Source of the DNA: Hericium rajendrae
Lineage: Eukaryota; Basidiomycota; Agaricomycetes; Russulales; Hericiaceae
Direction: 5' to 3'
Length of the DNA: 64,000 bases
Assembly: GCA_033439255.1 (NCBI GenBank)
Contig: CM065879.1
Span: forward strand, 1,654,501-1,718,500
The translations under genes were made by a program, and so were the position numbers. Shown here piece by piece: positions 12,297 through 23,984 of the stretch. Every line of letters starts with the position of its first letter. Position 1 is the stretch's first letter. The notes under the pieces were generated by a model. The model saw only the letters and a list, made by a program, of their open reading frames with translations. It was not told the origin of the DNA and made no database searches.

Positions 12297-12507
12297 TTCG
12301 AACAACTCAAAATGTAGCATTATTCGAATATCTGGCTGATCCACGCGTGCCTTTCGTACAGCGTCCCTCAGTGCGATCAACCTCGTCAGCTGAAAGAGAA
12401 ATCATTTATAGGGAATCATGTGAATAGCCATTGCGTGGCATGCATCATGGAGGGCATGTGGTGTACATGTGAGTTTTGACGACAAGAAGAACATAGCAAA
12501 GAAACGA

Positions 12508-13134
12508 TCAGAACTGTAGATCCCGTGAGCCCACAAGTCCTCCACGATAAATTGAACGAAAGACATACGCGCAGGGGCTGGAAGAACCACTTGTTCTTCC
12601 CGCTGGTGTACCGCTCCTCAAGCATCTTCTTCACCACCTTCTTCGAGTCCTCCCGCTGTGACGGCTCCTTGAAGGTCTCAGACGCGACGGTGCCCTTCAG
12701 ACCCTCCAGCTCAACCGAGTACCGGGTGGGGAACAGATGCGAGTAGTTGATCACCTATAACACGCCGTTCAGAACTCGAAATGCGCAATTCGGTAGAACG
12801 CTGCGCACCTTGATGAAAGGCTTGACCTTACTCCGCTTCGCCAGCTTCTTCGCACCCATGCGCTTCGTGACCTTCAGGGGATAGCGCTCGATGCCCGCAA
12901 CGATGGCGTGGGGATAGGGACGCTCCTTGGTGCCCTCGTCGAGCTGCTTGATGACGACGACCTTCTTGCCGGCCTGGCGGCCCTGAAGGACGATTGCAAC
13001 CTGCGAACATGACTTCAGCCTCCCGCCGCATTCTGAGCTTCACAAGTAATCACTTTTCCTGGCTTGTAAACTGAAACAAACGGTCAGTATCATTGTACAG
13101 TATTCCTGCGGTGAACGGACGTACTCTTGACCAT
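12508..13134 (-). CDS. RPL27: 60S ribosomal protein eL27
   Basis: Five exons, read 13134-13125, 13070-13054, 13000-12809, 12754-12569 and 12513-12508, giving 136 aa, the exact length normal for eL27. Sequence: [40 protein letters not shown], then [33 protein letters not shown] and [10 protein letters not shown]. The coding exons are unusually small at both ends: 10 nt, 17 nt and a last exon of 6 nt that holds only Phe plus the stop. The family ends with ...RF, which is why the 6-nt exon was placed here rather than reading through into an unrelated tail. Confidence 0.95.
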
Positions 13135-13894
13135 CTTGAGGGGGATGAGGAGGGCGGCGACTGGGGCTTGCTTTTCGGTGCGGTCGATCGTGGTCACTGC
13201 GTCCACCTGCTACGCCACAGCAAGCCACTCGGAGTTTGCCGGGAAGAACTGTACAGCTGCAACGGGGACGCAAAGATGTCCACGTGACCGTGACATCTGT
13301 CCGGACCCACAATCATCGCGTCCATGTGGTTGTGGTCGTCTTCTCTAGTCCTTGTGCTCAAGAACCCTCTGAATTCGAGACATCGACATGGGAGTAACCC
13401 TTTGGATTCACAGCCTAGATGGGAGTCCGGACCCTTCGAAGTTCAAAGGTCGGTTAATATTCGCCAGACTTGCTTACCTTGCTTTCGTGCTTAGCTCCCT
13501 AGGCACGTCACTCAGATCACTACTGATCGCCCTGGTGACACTCATTCTCGGCATCATAAAGAGCTTGAGGCTGTTGATCGCCGTGCGACAAGATGGCACG
13601 ATATACTGGCAGCGAATTGCAGACATGCGCCTTGGGGCCTCTGTGTACGGCACTCGTCTTAGCATGACAATCGCCGTGATATGTAAATGACAGCAAACAA
13701 GCCGGTGTCATTCACTTTGTCCTCGGCGGCCGTTGTTGGCCGCTTCGTTTCGTCCAGGCCTGTGGAATCTTGCTGTGCGCGGCTTCAATGCGCTCAGGTT
13801 GTTCCATTTATGCGGGCACGCAGAGGCCTCGAGGATATAAGGTACACTACATAGAAGTCCTCCATACCTCGCATTCCTTGTGCTGACGTTCGCT
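13135..13894. other. Intergenic between RPL27 and FAD oxidase 1
   Basis: This holds the RPL27 promoter and the upstream region of the oxidase. A 100-codon + frame at 13388-13690 with a hydrophobic middle has no family I recognise and is not called. Confidence 0.5.
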
Positions 13895-15959
13895 ATGGTT
13901 GGGACTATTGCAGCAGCTAGCATCTTGCTGTCGTTCGTGGGAGCTGCGTCGTCTCTGCCCGGCGAACTATCAGCGAGGGCCGTTGACGTGTCCTATTCTT
14001 CCGTTTGCGCAAACATCTCTCAAGCTATTTCTTCACAATCCAATGTCTATCGACCACGTGAGTTACGCTTCCCAACCTGAACAGTAGAGCCTTTAAACAG
14101 AGCATCTAGTCTCTTTTCAATATGCTGCGGACGTCGCGCACTGGGCTTCGTCCAGTTCTAATGAAGCAGCTTGCTCTGTCGAACCCGGCTCCGCCGAGGA
14201 TGTCGGAAAGATCGTATGTGCTTTCAAATCTCACTTCGGACGTTTGGAAAGCTTCACACCGATTCGTCTTGTGCAGCTGCAAATCCTTGGTTCAACTAGA
14301 ACCCCGTTCGCGGTGAGCGATCAGATCTTCTTGACGTTGATTTTCTCGATAACTAATGAGCGTTCTCCGGTTCTTAGGTGAAAGGCGGTGGCCACAGCTC
14401 CAACCCCGGGTTCTCTTCCACCACCGGTTTCCAGATTGCGATGACCCGCTTCAATCAGGTCGACTACGATAGTTCGGCACAGACTGCCGTCGTCGGAGCG
14501 GGCCTTATCTGGGACGATGTCTATGACGTGCTTGTGCCACAAGGCGTCAATGTCGTAGGTGGGAGAGTCAGCGGTGTCGGTGTTGCAGGGTTCACTCTTG
14601 GCGGAGGTTGTCTTCATTTTTATGCGTCTCCGGGATATTATTTGCTGATTCATTCCTGTACTTTTTATCTAGGCTATTCATGGTTGACGAACCAATACGG
14701 CCTTACTGTGGATAACATCCAAGCTTTCGAGCTAGTTTTACCCAATGGTACTATAACAACCGTCACCGAAGCAAATGATGACCTATGGTTTGGGCTCAGA
14801 GTGAGTACTCAATTTGGCCTTCGTTTGCATCGCTGAAGTGCTTTCCCATCATCAGGGCGGTTTCAACAACTTCGTGAGTTCGAAAGTGCTCATGGTCGAT
14901 GAGGGCTATATCCTCTTTTTTTGTGCTAGGGTGTTGTGACAAAATTCACCTTCAAAACAGTCCCGCAAGGACAAGTCTGGGTATGTTACCTAGATTTCCC
15001 TTGGTTCACTCAGCTCTGATGCGTTTAATCTAGGGCGGCCTCATCACGATCACGGCAGACCAACTTGATAAACTTAACGTTGCGGTCGCCAAATATTCTG
15101 CCAACGTAACAGACGCCAAGGCAGCCATGATTCCGACCTACAACTTTTTGCTTGGCCAGGTGAGCGTCAATCGTCGACCTATTGCCTGCCAAAGTTAATC
15201 ATGTTGTTTCATAGCCTGGTGTCTCTCTGATCGTGTTTTACGACGCGCCTACGCCTCCCGCCGGCATCTTCGACGATTTCTTGGCTATCCCTTACTTTAC
15301 GAAAGATGTCTCCTCTCGTTCCTTCACTTCATTCATCACCGCCACCCCCGCCAATGCGACTGCGGGTACCAGGTGATGACCGCATTTCCCCCTCAAGAAG
15401 TTTGATTGCACTGCTAATTTTGCTATCGCAGAACTCTCTTCAACACTGTCGCGGTCACAGGCTACTCTGAGTCTTTGCTCAAGCTCATCGTTGATGAATC
15501 CGTTGTAAGCTTCGCCTGTCAATTATATTTGAGCAAACTATTAAGACAATTCGACCTGTTCTCAAGCACTGGGGCCTGTCTCTCGTCCTTGAGACCGCAT
15601 TATTCATCTCCTACGACGTCGAGCCATTCCTGCTCTCGCTCTTCTCCCACGGCTCTAACTCGGCCTACCCGTCCGACCGCTCGCGCGGGCTCCTCCCGCT
15701 GAACATCTACTTCGCATGGGCGCTCCCCACGAGCGACGCCGCCATGCTCGCCGCGATGAAGCAGAGCGCCGACCGCATCCGCGCCGCCGCCGTCGCCGAA
15801 GGCCAGGACGTCGCCAACGCCACGATCTACGGCAACTACGCGCTGTACGATGCCCCACTCGAGAGCATCTACGGCGGCAATGTTGCGCGGCTGCAGGCGA
15901 TCAAGAAGCAGGTCGACCCTGACAATGTTATGGGCCTGGCGGGCGGGTTTAAGTTTTGA
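13895..15959 (+). CDS. Secreted FAD-dependent oxidase, berberine-bridge (BBE) type, copy 1
   Basis: Eleven exons at 13895-14057, 14110-14213, 14277-14312, 14378-14606, 14673-14800, 14856-14873, 14930-14980, 15034-15159, 15215-15372, 15432-15504 and 15567-15959, giving 492 aa. The first 20 or so residues (MVGTIAAASILLSFVGAASS) are a signal peptide. The FAD_binding_4 (PCMH) domain has KGGGHSSNPGFS, whose His is the expected 8-alpha-N-histidyl FAD attachment; the position of the second (Cys) link of plant BBE enzymes reads GVGVAGFTLGGG with no Cys, so the flavin is probably mono-covalent. The C-terminal BBE motif is YGNYALYDAPLESIYGGN. Family members oxidise sugars or alcohols with O2; the substrate is not readable here. 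It is the left member of a tandem pair. Confidence 0.9.
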
Positions 15960-16987
15960 GCTCCTTTATACCTGTGGATCAATGGGCCCATGCTATCATT
16001 ACATACTAACTTGCTAATCATCGCGGATTTCTCGCTGCTTATCACATAACTACCCAGGGACATATAGCATTTCGGTTGGTTTATTATAATTTATCGAACA
16101 AGTACCATTGGCTCCTCCGGGATGGTCGTTGGCCAAAGAGGGCGAGCTAATCATGCATTTCACGGTGAGTCATGTATCGATATATTCGATCCGTGAGTGT
16201 GAGTGTCTTGTCGAACCGTCATGTTGAAGCTTACCAGTGATAAGTACCACAGTACCAACCACGCGTGCCATATCCACTTCAATGCCGAGTGCACTGCGAC
16301 TGGCTGCCCTACGCCCGAGTCGGCATATATCAACCTTCTGGCCAGTGACCTCTTTAGGCGCTAGCTCGAGCCCAAATGTCATATGAATGGACGTCAATGG
16401 GTTGACTGTAGTGACGATGATCAGTCTGCACGTTCCTCGTATTCTGTACTGACAGATTGCTGACTTAAGATCGTAGAATATTCTCTACATTATGACTCGT
16501 GCTCGCAGAGTGAGACGCCGCCAGCAGGTACCCATCGAGACCATCCGGACCATTGCATGAGTCCCCTTTGCGGGATGCTACCCGGATACCATGGACCTTA
16601 CGGCATATGAATGGCGACAAATCCGTGCAAGACAACGCGCCAGTGCATTTGCTTTTCTTTCTTGTTCCCTTACGTCTCGTCGGCCAAGAGTGAGTCGATC
16701 TCCGTGAGATCTAAATGGGCATATGCTTCCGTTCTCGTCAATCTTACTCACAGGTGTGTGCTCTTACAAATCACAGGTGTGTGCTTTTACAAATGTCGTC
16801 CCGTCAGACTCCTGATCACTACTTTCTCGTGGCGATGCCAGATGTGTTTGAATGTAGTGGCCAGGCCGTACCATAGATGGGCAACCACTTGGTAAAAGTC
16901 GGGAACCCCGTGCTCAGTTCTATTAACGATGCGGGCATTTCCATCATATAAAGATCGAGGGCCACATAGCCTGAAGGACCATCGAAC
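15960..16987. other. Intergenic between the two FAD oxidases
   Basis: About 1 kb with no gene recognised; it holds the promoter of copy 2 and one short tandem repeat (listed separately). Confidence 0.55.
16749..16794. repeat. Tandem 23-bp duplication
   Basis: The unit cacaggtgtgtgctcttaca(aat) occurs twice back to back, with one C/T difference between units, in the promoter-side spacer of FAD oxidase copy 2. Confidence 0.85.
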
Positions 16988-19012
16988 ATGGCCTCACATC
17001 GTCTGCTCGCATTTATCTCGCTCTTGAGCGCCGTTCTTGCCTCGTCAGCGCAACCAGCCGGTGACGGCAACTCTACGCTGTCGACTTGTCAATCTATCGC
17101 CGAAACCATCTCCTCGGCTTCTGCTGTCTACTACCCTGGTATGTCCCCAGAGCGACGGCCGTTGAGGGGCGCATGCTTACTGTCCGATTTTTTTTTTCAG
17201 GCTCGCCCAACTATGCGGAAGATAATGCTCATTGGGCGAATTCTAGCTCTGCTGCTTCCACTTGTTCTGTAGAGCCTGGAACAGCGGAGGATGTGGGCGC
17301 AATTGTAAGTACATGATTCTTGTGTGTCTGGCAGGGCCATTGTTCTGAATGCATATTGCCACCAGATTCGCATTCTGGGCGCAACTCGGACTCCGTTTGG
17401 TGTACGACCTTTTTTCATCTCCAGTCTGAAGACAATGCTAAATGCTATCCTCAGATCAAAGGCGGTGGTCATGCAACAAATCCCGGGTTTTCCTCCAGCA
17501 CCGGCGTTGAAATCGCGATGACGCGTTTCTCCAATGTCACATACGATGCGTCGTCTCAGACTGCTGACATTGGGGCGGGTCTTGTCTGGGATGATGTCTA
17601 CGCCGCATTGGAGCCACATGGTGTCAATGTCATCGGCGGGCGGGTTTCTGGCGTCGGTGTGGCCGGTTTCACATTGGGAGGAGGTGATATTCTCCCCGAG
17701 GGTCTTGATTAACTCCTTGGCTGACGTGGCATTCGGCAGGTTACTCCTACAAGACGAATCAATACGGACTTGCGGTGGATAATGTCCTGGCTTACGAGCT
17801 GGTGTTGCCTAATGGTACCGTGACAACCGTCACTTCAGACGACGAGGATCTCTTCTGGGCTTTGAAGGTACGCAGTCAGGCCTTTTACTAATCAGCTCAT
17901 CTAAAGTCAAATCACAGGGCGGGTTCAACAACTTCGTAAGCCTCTCGCATTGTGGGCCTTAGCTCACGCTCTCATAGCATATTCAGGGTATTGTGACAAA
18001 ATTCACGTTCAAGACATTTTCTCAGGGCGAGATCTGGGTACGCTGCATTCATTTTTAAATGACAAGGCATGCTCTGAAACCATAGTCAGGGCGGTCTCGT
18101 GACCATTCCCGCGTCAGGCGTAGACGCGGCGACGGACGCGATAGTTAATTTCCATGCCAATGTCACCGATCCTAAAGCTGCGATAGTGCCAGCTTATGCA
18201 TACTCGTCGGGAGAGGTAAATGCTGCCTTTTCAACTTGATATGTACGATTTTCCTTCATCGCCCACGCTAGGTCACGATGGAAATCTCCATCTTCTATGA
18301 TGCACCTACGCCACCATCGGGCATCTTTGACGAGTTTCTCGCTATCTCCGGCGTTGACTGGAGCCAGCTGTTGACAAGTCAATCATATCTATCTTTGGTT
18401 CAGTCGACGACACTGGCCCTTCCTGCTGGATCGCAGTAAGCGCTGACCATGAAAAAAAGAGGAGATGCTCATCTAGCCTTTTTCAGGACATTATTCGGCG
18501 CGGCATCGTTCATAGAACTTCCAAAATCTCTGCTTGAGGTCGCCATAAACGAGACTCAGGTCGGTGATTCTAGGTTGATGGATGCACGACTAATATTGAC
18601 CGTTGACTTGCAGTTCTGGGGAGATAAAACGAGTTCGTACTCGGGACTCACGGTCCTCAATGTCGTGGAGCCGTTTCTTCCGACGATATTCTCTCACGGT
18701 GCACCCGACAGCTCAGCATATCCTCCGGACCGGTCTGTAGCCCTTCTCCCCGTGAATCTCATCTTCGTGTGGGGCGATGCGTCACAAAACGACCGCATGC
18801 ACGATGCCATGGTGCAGAGTGCGCATCAAATGACACTCGCAGCCGTGGCTGAAGGTCAGGATATCGCGAACGCAGGCATATATCCCAACTATGCGCTTTA
18901 TGATGCTCCATTGAAGTCACTCTGGGGAGGAAATGTCCCGCGGTTGCAGAGCATCACTAAACAATACGATTCGGCGAATGTGATGGGTTTAACCGGAGGA
19001 TACAAAGTCTAA
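16988..19012 (+). CDS. Secreted FAD-dependent oxidase, berberine-bridge (BBE) type, copy 2
   Basis: Eleven exons at 16988-17138, 17201-17304, 17366-17401, 17455-17683, 17740-17867, 17918-17935, 17987-18037, 18090-18215, 18272-18435, 18487-18559 and 18614-19012, again 492 aa. The signal peptide is MASHRLLAFISLLSAVLASS. The FAD site reads KGGGHATNPGFSSSTG and the missing second attachment Cys (GVGVAGFTLGGG) matches copy 1. The BBE end is YPNYALYDAPLKSLWGGN. Intron positions and phases are the same as in copy 1, and exons 2-8 and 10 are even the same length, so this is a tandem duplication followed by considerable protein divergence. Secretion and duplication fit an extracellular oxidase role, but the substrate is unknown. 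Confidence 0.9.
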
Positions 19013-19236
19013 GCTTTGGCCGCTGTCGCTCACTCTACCTTCGAACACTCTCTCTTAAATTCTAGTCGTACCTTGGTTTCTCGGAATACCTACCATATTC
19101 CTCTCCTTTTCATTTTGAATCATTGTACCCTCTAACGCCATGCATTGGGTTTCCAGTGATCCATGTCCTCCCACTGTGAGTATGGAAGAAGATATCAAAA
19201 GATATGATGATGATGAATCATGAGGTTTACAGTAAG

Positions 19237-20163
19237 TTATTTTTCACCCTTCCGCTTCTTCATTGCCTTTCTCTTCTTAGCAGATCTGCTCATCGCCATC
19301 TTCTGAGTGTCTCCCGCACTCTCGTCTGTACCGTTCAAGTCAGCCGGACCTTCTTCCATTTCCATGAGCAGATTTTGTGTTAGACTTTCCTCTCTCGCTC
19401 TTGCCAGCATGACTATTGTCGCAATGGGTAGCTTCTCTGCCTCATGTTCTTGCAGTGGATTTGCTCTGACAATGATCGCCGAGTATGCGGACTCAAGCCA
19501 GTCAGCGATGTCGTATTTCTGTGCCAGGACGATCTGGTCGATAGGGTCCATCGTTCCGCGCCGTTTTCCCAGTAGCTTGACTGCATAACCCCGGATGCGT
19601 AGTAGAGAATAGCGTGTAGAGATCGCGAGAAGGTCGAGGAGTTTCTCGTCACTGTATGTGTCTCGTTCCGCGCTAATACATTGTTAGACGAATCTTCTTC
19701 ATTCACCAGAAATGAGACCTACGGATCGTATAAGAAGTCGAATAATGCATCCACTTCGCTCTCTTTGCTGTCATCGAGCTTGTGGATCACTTCTTGACCA
19801 TCATTATGAGCAGGAGCCGAAAATAAAGTTCTGAAGTATTCGGACTCGCGCTCAAGTAAAATTCGATGGACCTTATATAGTGTGTTCTCGACCTGCGGAT
19901 TGCGAAGCGAAAAGTCCTTAACCTCGGTATATAATTTCAGATCAACCGCGGCGCACCTGCAAAGTTACCATCGGAGGTTTATTGGTAAACCAGACATTAC
20001 TGCGTGTCTCCTGGGTCGAGGGCGGCGACACCTGTATCTGGACTAGCGTCTCGGCGGCAGGTTCGCCAGTCGACGGTTCTGAATGACCCTCCCAATCTGC
20101 CTCGGTGGTAGGTGCCGACATGATAGTGGGGGAATCACTTGGTTGTTCCATGAGGCGAGACAC
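19237..20163 (-). CDS. BTB/POZ domain protein 1
   Basis: Three exons, read 20163-19957, 19892-19723 and 19672-19237, giving 270 aa. After a low-complexity N-terminus, the BTB fold starts across intron 1 with VENTLYKVHRILLERESEYF, then EVDALFDFLYDP across intron 2. A helical back half follows (KLLDLLAISTRYSLL, PIDQIVLAQKYDIADW) and a lysine-rich tail (SAKKRKAMKKRKG) that may be a nuclear signal. BTB proteins in this fungal group are thought to act as dimerising or Cullin-3 adaptor modules; no target is visible. A later in-frame Met (20121) is an alternative start. Confidence 0.87.
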
Positions 20164-20453
20164 AGTATGTTATGGCAGAAAGTCAAGAAACACTGGATCC
20201 ACAACGAACCCGTCTTCTCTCGGCGCTCAATGACAGATATCGATGTCGGCGTGTTTATAGCGTGTTGTATTATCATGTTGTTCTATTGCGGGACTCGAGG
20301 ATGCTCGACGAGATCCGATTTAGGAAGAGCTCATGACAAAAAACGCAGCACGTATCGTACATGTCAAATATAGGTTATCAATGGCCTGCGTCGTCATATA
20401 ATATCAGGAAATGTCATGCCCTGTGTCTTTTCGCCTCATTCCACAAAGTACAT

Positions 20454-21372
20454 TCAATCCATACCCTGATAACCACAGCCACGAAACTCATCTCGCACTA
20501 TACGTTCAGCAGCGGATTTACGTTCAGCAGCGGACATTGTGGGAACTGAAGAGAAGGATGATCCTCCAAACACTGATTGCATCGGTGCACCGGCCGGAGA
20601 TCGGCGAAATGATTCGCGTGCATTCCAGAGACGAAGCACGATAGAAAGTGGGAGCCTTTCGGCCTCTTCCAGTTCCAAAATATTGGGTCGCACCAGTAAT
20701 TTGACGAGAGCGGGGACTGTCCATTGGGTAATGTTGCACTTGACAGCTAAGAGAAGCTGATCGACGCCGTTAAGATCGCTCTCGATCTTTGTTATCTCTG
20801 CGACAGCACGTTGTCGGACCTTGTCGAACTGATACCGATCAGAAACAGTGAGCAGGTTCTTCCACCGCGTAAGATCGAAGTTCGAGTAATCATCGTACGG
20901 CCTGCAAAATGATAAGAATGAGGTGAGGTACATACTACCGTGCTCACCGGTTGTAGAGAAAGTCAAGAAGTGCCTCAAATTCGTCTACTGTAGTGCCCGG
21001 AAGGTCAATCGATTTGTCGTCCGACTCGCCCTCCATGGGTACGTCTCCTGACGGGCACGCAAACATATCCTTGAAGACTGGTGATTCAAGAACTAGATAG
21101 TATCTGTGGACTCTGAACAAAGAGCCGGAGACCTGATGAAGAATGGCGATGACATGGCAAGCAGGAAACCGTGAAAGTGAATAGAGAACGAACCAGAAAG
21201 GTAGACAGACGATCCTCAATATAGTATTTTTCATGACGCCGCGGCGTGGGCTGAGCATTCTTGATCAGACCTTATCAGAATGCAGACAAAAATCGTTTCT
21301 TACCTGGGCCACGGTACTTTTGCTCAACGGGACATTCGCGGGCTGCGACAGCGCGGTAGGTTCAACCATCAT
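20454..21372 (-). CDS. BTB/POZ domain protein 2
   Basis: Four exons, read 21372-21304, 21250-21194, 21132-20948 and 20901-20454, giving 252 aa. Exon 2 encodes the RRHEKYYIEDRLSTFL segment, found by phase and by likeness to the EYYF..D segment of the other cluster members. Exon 3 has LFRVHRYYLVLESPVFKDMF and the conserved EFEALLDFLYN end of the BTB fold. Exon 4 is the helical back half (RWKNLLTVSDRYQFDKVRQR, LLLAVKCNITQWTVPALVKL, ERLPLSIVLRLWNARE). It is divergent from RPB9, with 286 bp between starts. Confidence 0.86.
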
Positions 21373-21658
21373 GGCGAAGGGGATGGTGAGAAAAGAAAGA
21401 AACCGTAAGAGGACGAGTGCTTATAGAGCACCCTGTTCGCCACATCGATAGTACTTTGACGCCTCCTCGCGGTGAACACGTTGAGAACGAGGACGGCCTT
21501 CTTGTCTATGCTATTTCTATTCCGATTCCCATGAACTTGGACGGACGACGCCGCTGAGTCTGAATATACAGCGGACTTTGAAAGTGTGATATTGCGGTGG
21601 CTCTCACTCTCTCAGCAAGCTCAGGGCAGGGCTGTTCTCATCCACCACCCTCTTCCTA

Positions 21659-22297
21659 ATGGTACGTCTTTGACTGCACGAATCACAATGGATATGTTGA
21701 ATCTCATTTTCTATCTCCTGAACTCGTATTGTGATCACTTGCGCTGCCAGGCTTCGCTTCATTTCTGTTCAGAATGTAACAACCTTCTCTACCCAAAAGC
21801 CGACCAAACTCGCCGAACGATGGTCCATGCATGCCGCATCTGCACACACTTCGACGTGGGAGATAACACCTGCGTGTACAGGAATGATCTGTTGACGGTT
21901 ACAAAGTGAGTCCAATCGTGCTCTGTCATGCTCTTTCCTGGACGACCCCGGTGCCTCAGAGAGCAGGTCGGTGTCACGACGGATCTCGGCCTCGACCCTA
22001 CTCTGGTGAGTGCCCATGTTTCTTTTGTGCGTGATGCATTGTTCATCCCTCTCTAGCCTCACTCCAATATCCCTTGTCCGAAATGCGGTCATGAGGAGTA
22101 TGTGTCTTTTCAATTCCACTGTAGCGAAGTCTTACGCCATCATTCTTCGAAGTGCTGTGTACTATCAAGATCAGTCGAAGCGAAAGGAGACTCGCATGAT
22201 CTTGTTCTTCGTTTGTACGAAGTGCAATCACAGCTTCATGGATCCCAGTCTAGCCCCAGAAGGGAGCATACCAGAGGGGATAGAGACGGAGACATAG
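21659..22297 (+). CDS. RPB9: RNA polymerase II subunit RPB9
   Basis: Five exons at 21659-21661, 21751-21905, 21960-22005, 22057-22097 and 22153-22297, giving 129 aa. Rpb9 sits at the jaw of Pol II and affects start-site choice, elongation and proofreading with TFIIS. The N-terminal zinc ribbon is FCSECNNLLYPKAD ... HACRIC; the C-terminal ribbon is IPCPKCGHED ... FFVCTKCNHSF. The first coding exon contains only the ATG, followed by an 89-nt intron; acceptance of this start rests on MASLHFCSECNNLLYPK being the normal N-terminus. A single housekeeping gene inside the BTB cluster. Confidence 0.93.
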
Positions 22298-23207
22298 CAT
22301 CGCAGTTGGCGCAGGGAGTTGTGGCGTTGTAGAGTTATCATCATTTTTCACGGTTTGTACTCGTACTCGCTCCATCTTGACATAGCTAACACAGCCCGGT
22401 CATGACCGTAGTATCTTTGTAAACTAGACTGGCATTACTATTGTCTTGTAGCCATTGTTTGGTCGGCATGCCACTGATCCTTGGTCGTACAACGCGTAAC
22501 TACACTGGAACCTCAATGGATGAGCACAGCGGGCCAACGGACTTGTCTTGCACGGTGGCGGAGCAACCGCCCAAATGTTGATGTTGTTCACATTCTGTCA
22601 CTCCAAGCCCGTTCCGTCTGCGCTAACTGTTTGGCTAATCGAGACCGAACGCAGGCTGTGGACACCGCTCAACATCCTGACCCGCTGCGAACACGTCAGA
22701 TAATGCTTGGGGCACATAAGGCTTCTGGATGCCGCAAATACCCTTGCGATATGTCAGCTCTTGTAAGGTGCGAGGTCCCAGCATTGCCCAAATACGCAGA
22801 TAACTTTGCGAGACATACGTCTATCATTCTCGGTCTCGTATGCGCATGGGGAGAGGTCGCTGCGAGCAGTCCTTTGGGGACCAACACAGGAAACTGAAGA
22901 CTTCAAAACTCGAGTCGCGTGTGCACTCAAAGGCGCTAGCGAGGTGAGTGCGGACCAAAAGTGCATCCGCGCGAGAAGAGTCCCGATCTAGTCTTTTGAC
23001 GTGGACCGCCTTCTAAATGTGGCCGACTTATGTGGGAAGTCGTGAAGGTCTCGGGAAGTTGTACGCGGATGTCTTACATCGACGTCAATCGTCTACATCC
23101 TGTATAAGAGCATGCTACATTCAACTCATCGTGTGTCCTGATTGTTTTCAAGGCGTATCATCGTTTATTGATTTACATTGGGTACTGCTGTGAAAATCAT
23201 CGACGAC
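22298..23207. other. Intergenic, about 0.9 kb
   Basis: A 138-codon + frame at 22481-22897 has no recognisable domain and no splice logic. No repeat was seen. It probably holds RPB9 3' and BTB-3 5' flanks. Confidence 0.5.
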
Positions 23208-23984
23208 ATGTCTGGCCCGGACAAGCTTCCCCCTATCGTACGCGACGAGGAATTCTACCTTCCCCCAGACGAGATGGCGATCTTTCTGGTCCGTGGATAG
23301 ACTTGCTACCGACGACCTTGACTAATCCAGCTTTTGGCAGGTGGACGACCATATCTTCCGAGCGCACCGTTACCTCCTGGCCAAATATTCACCTATCTTC
23401 CGCGATATGTTCTCGCTGCCTCCCGCGAAGTCCCTCAACAGGGACAACTCACCGGAAGGGTTTACGGACAGCAGACCCATTGTCCTCCCCGAGGTAACTC
23501 TCCTCGAGTTCCGGATGCTTCTGCACTATCTCTACAAGTGTGTGACTTCGTTGCATGGATACCTCCTACTCTGATGCCTCCTAGCATGCACGATGATTCC
23601 ACCATGCCAAAGGAATCTTGGGTGGCCCTACTATCCGTCGCTCACCGCTACGACATCGCGGTAGTGCAGTCGCGCACCGCGAAGGCCCTTGTCGCGCTCG
23701 ATCCGCCAGTCAATCCCGTCGAGCTGATTGCGATCGCATCGAAGTACGACCTGCCGAGACGGCCGTTCACCGCAGCGCTGGAGACGGTTGTGCGCCGCTC
23801 GCAGCCGTTTTCGATCGATGAGATCGAGATGTTGCCCAGTGACATGCTGGCGGCCTTGTGCAGGGGCCGCGAGTGGTACATCCGCGACTGCAATCGGTCT
23901 TTCAGCATGTCGGAGGCGGGGCTTGCTGCGAATGCCCAAAGGATTGTCAAGGATATCTTTTTGAAGGGGGTCGATCTCGCTTGA
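23208..23984 (+). CDS. BTB/POZ domain protein 3
   Basis: Three exons at 23208-23288, 23341-23537 and 23585-23984, giving 225 aa. A short N-terminus (RDEEFYLPPDEMAIFL) leads across intron 1 into VDDHIFRAHRYLLAKYSPIF, then EVTLLEFRMLLHYLYN across intron 2, then the back half SWVALLSVAHRYDIAVVQSR and NPVELIAIASKYDLPRRPF, ending NAQRIVKDIFLKGVDLA. The two introns sit at the same place and phase (0 and 2) as in the other cluster members, so all derive from one ancestor. Confidence 0.9.

Noticed and set aside
13388-13690. 100-codon plus frame with a hydrophobic middle
   Set aside because: No family, no signal peptide pattern at the start, no intron logic, and it lies in the promoter space of two genes.
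22481-22897. 138-codon plus frame between RPB9 and BTB-3
   Set aside because: No recognisable family, no splice structure, and the codons do not look like neighbouring genes.
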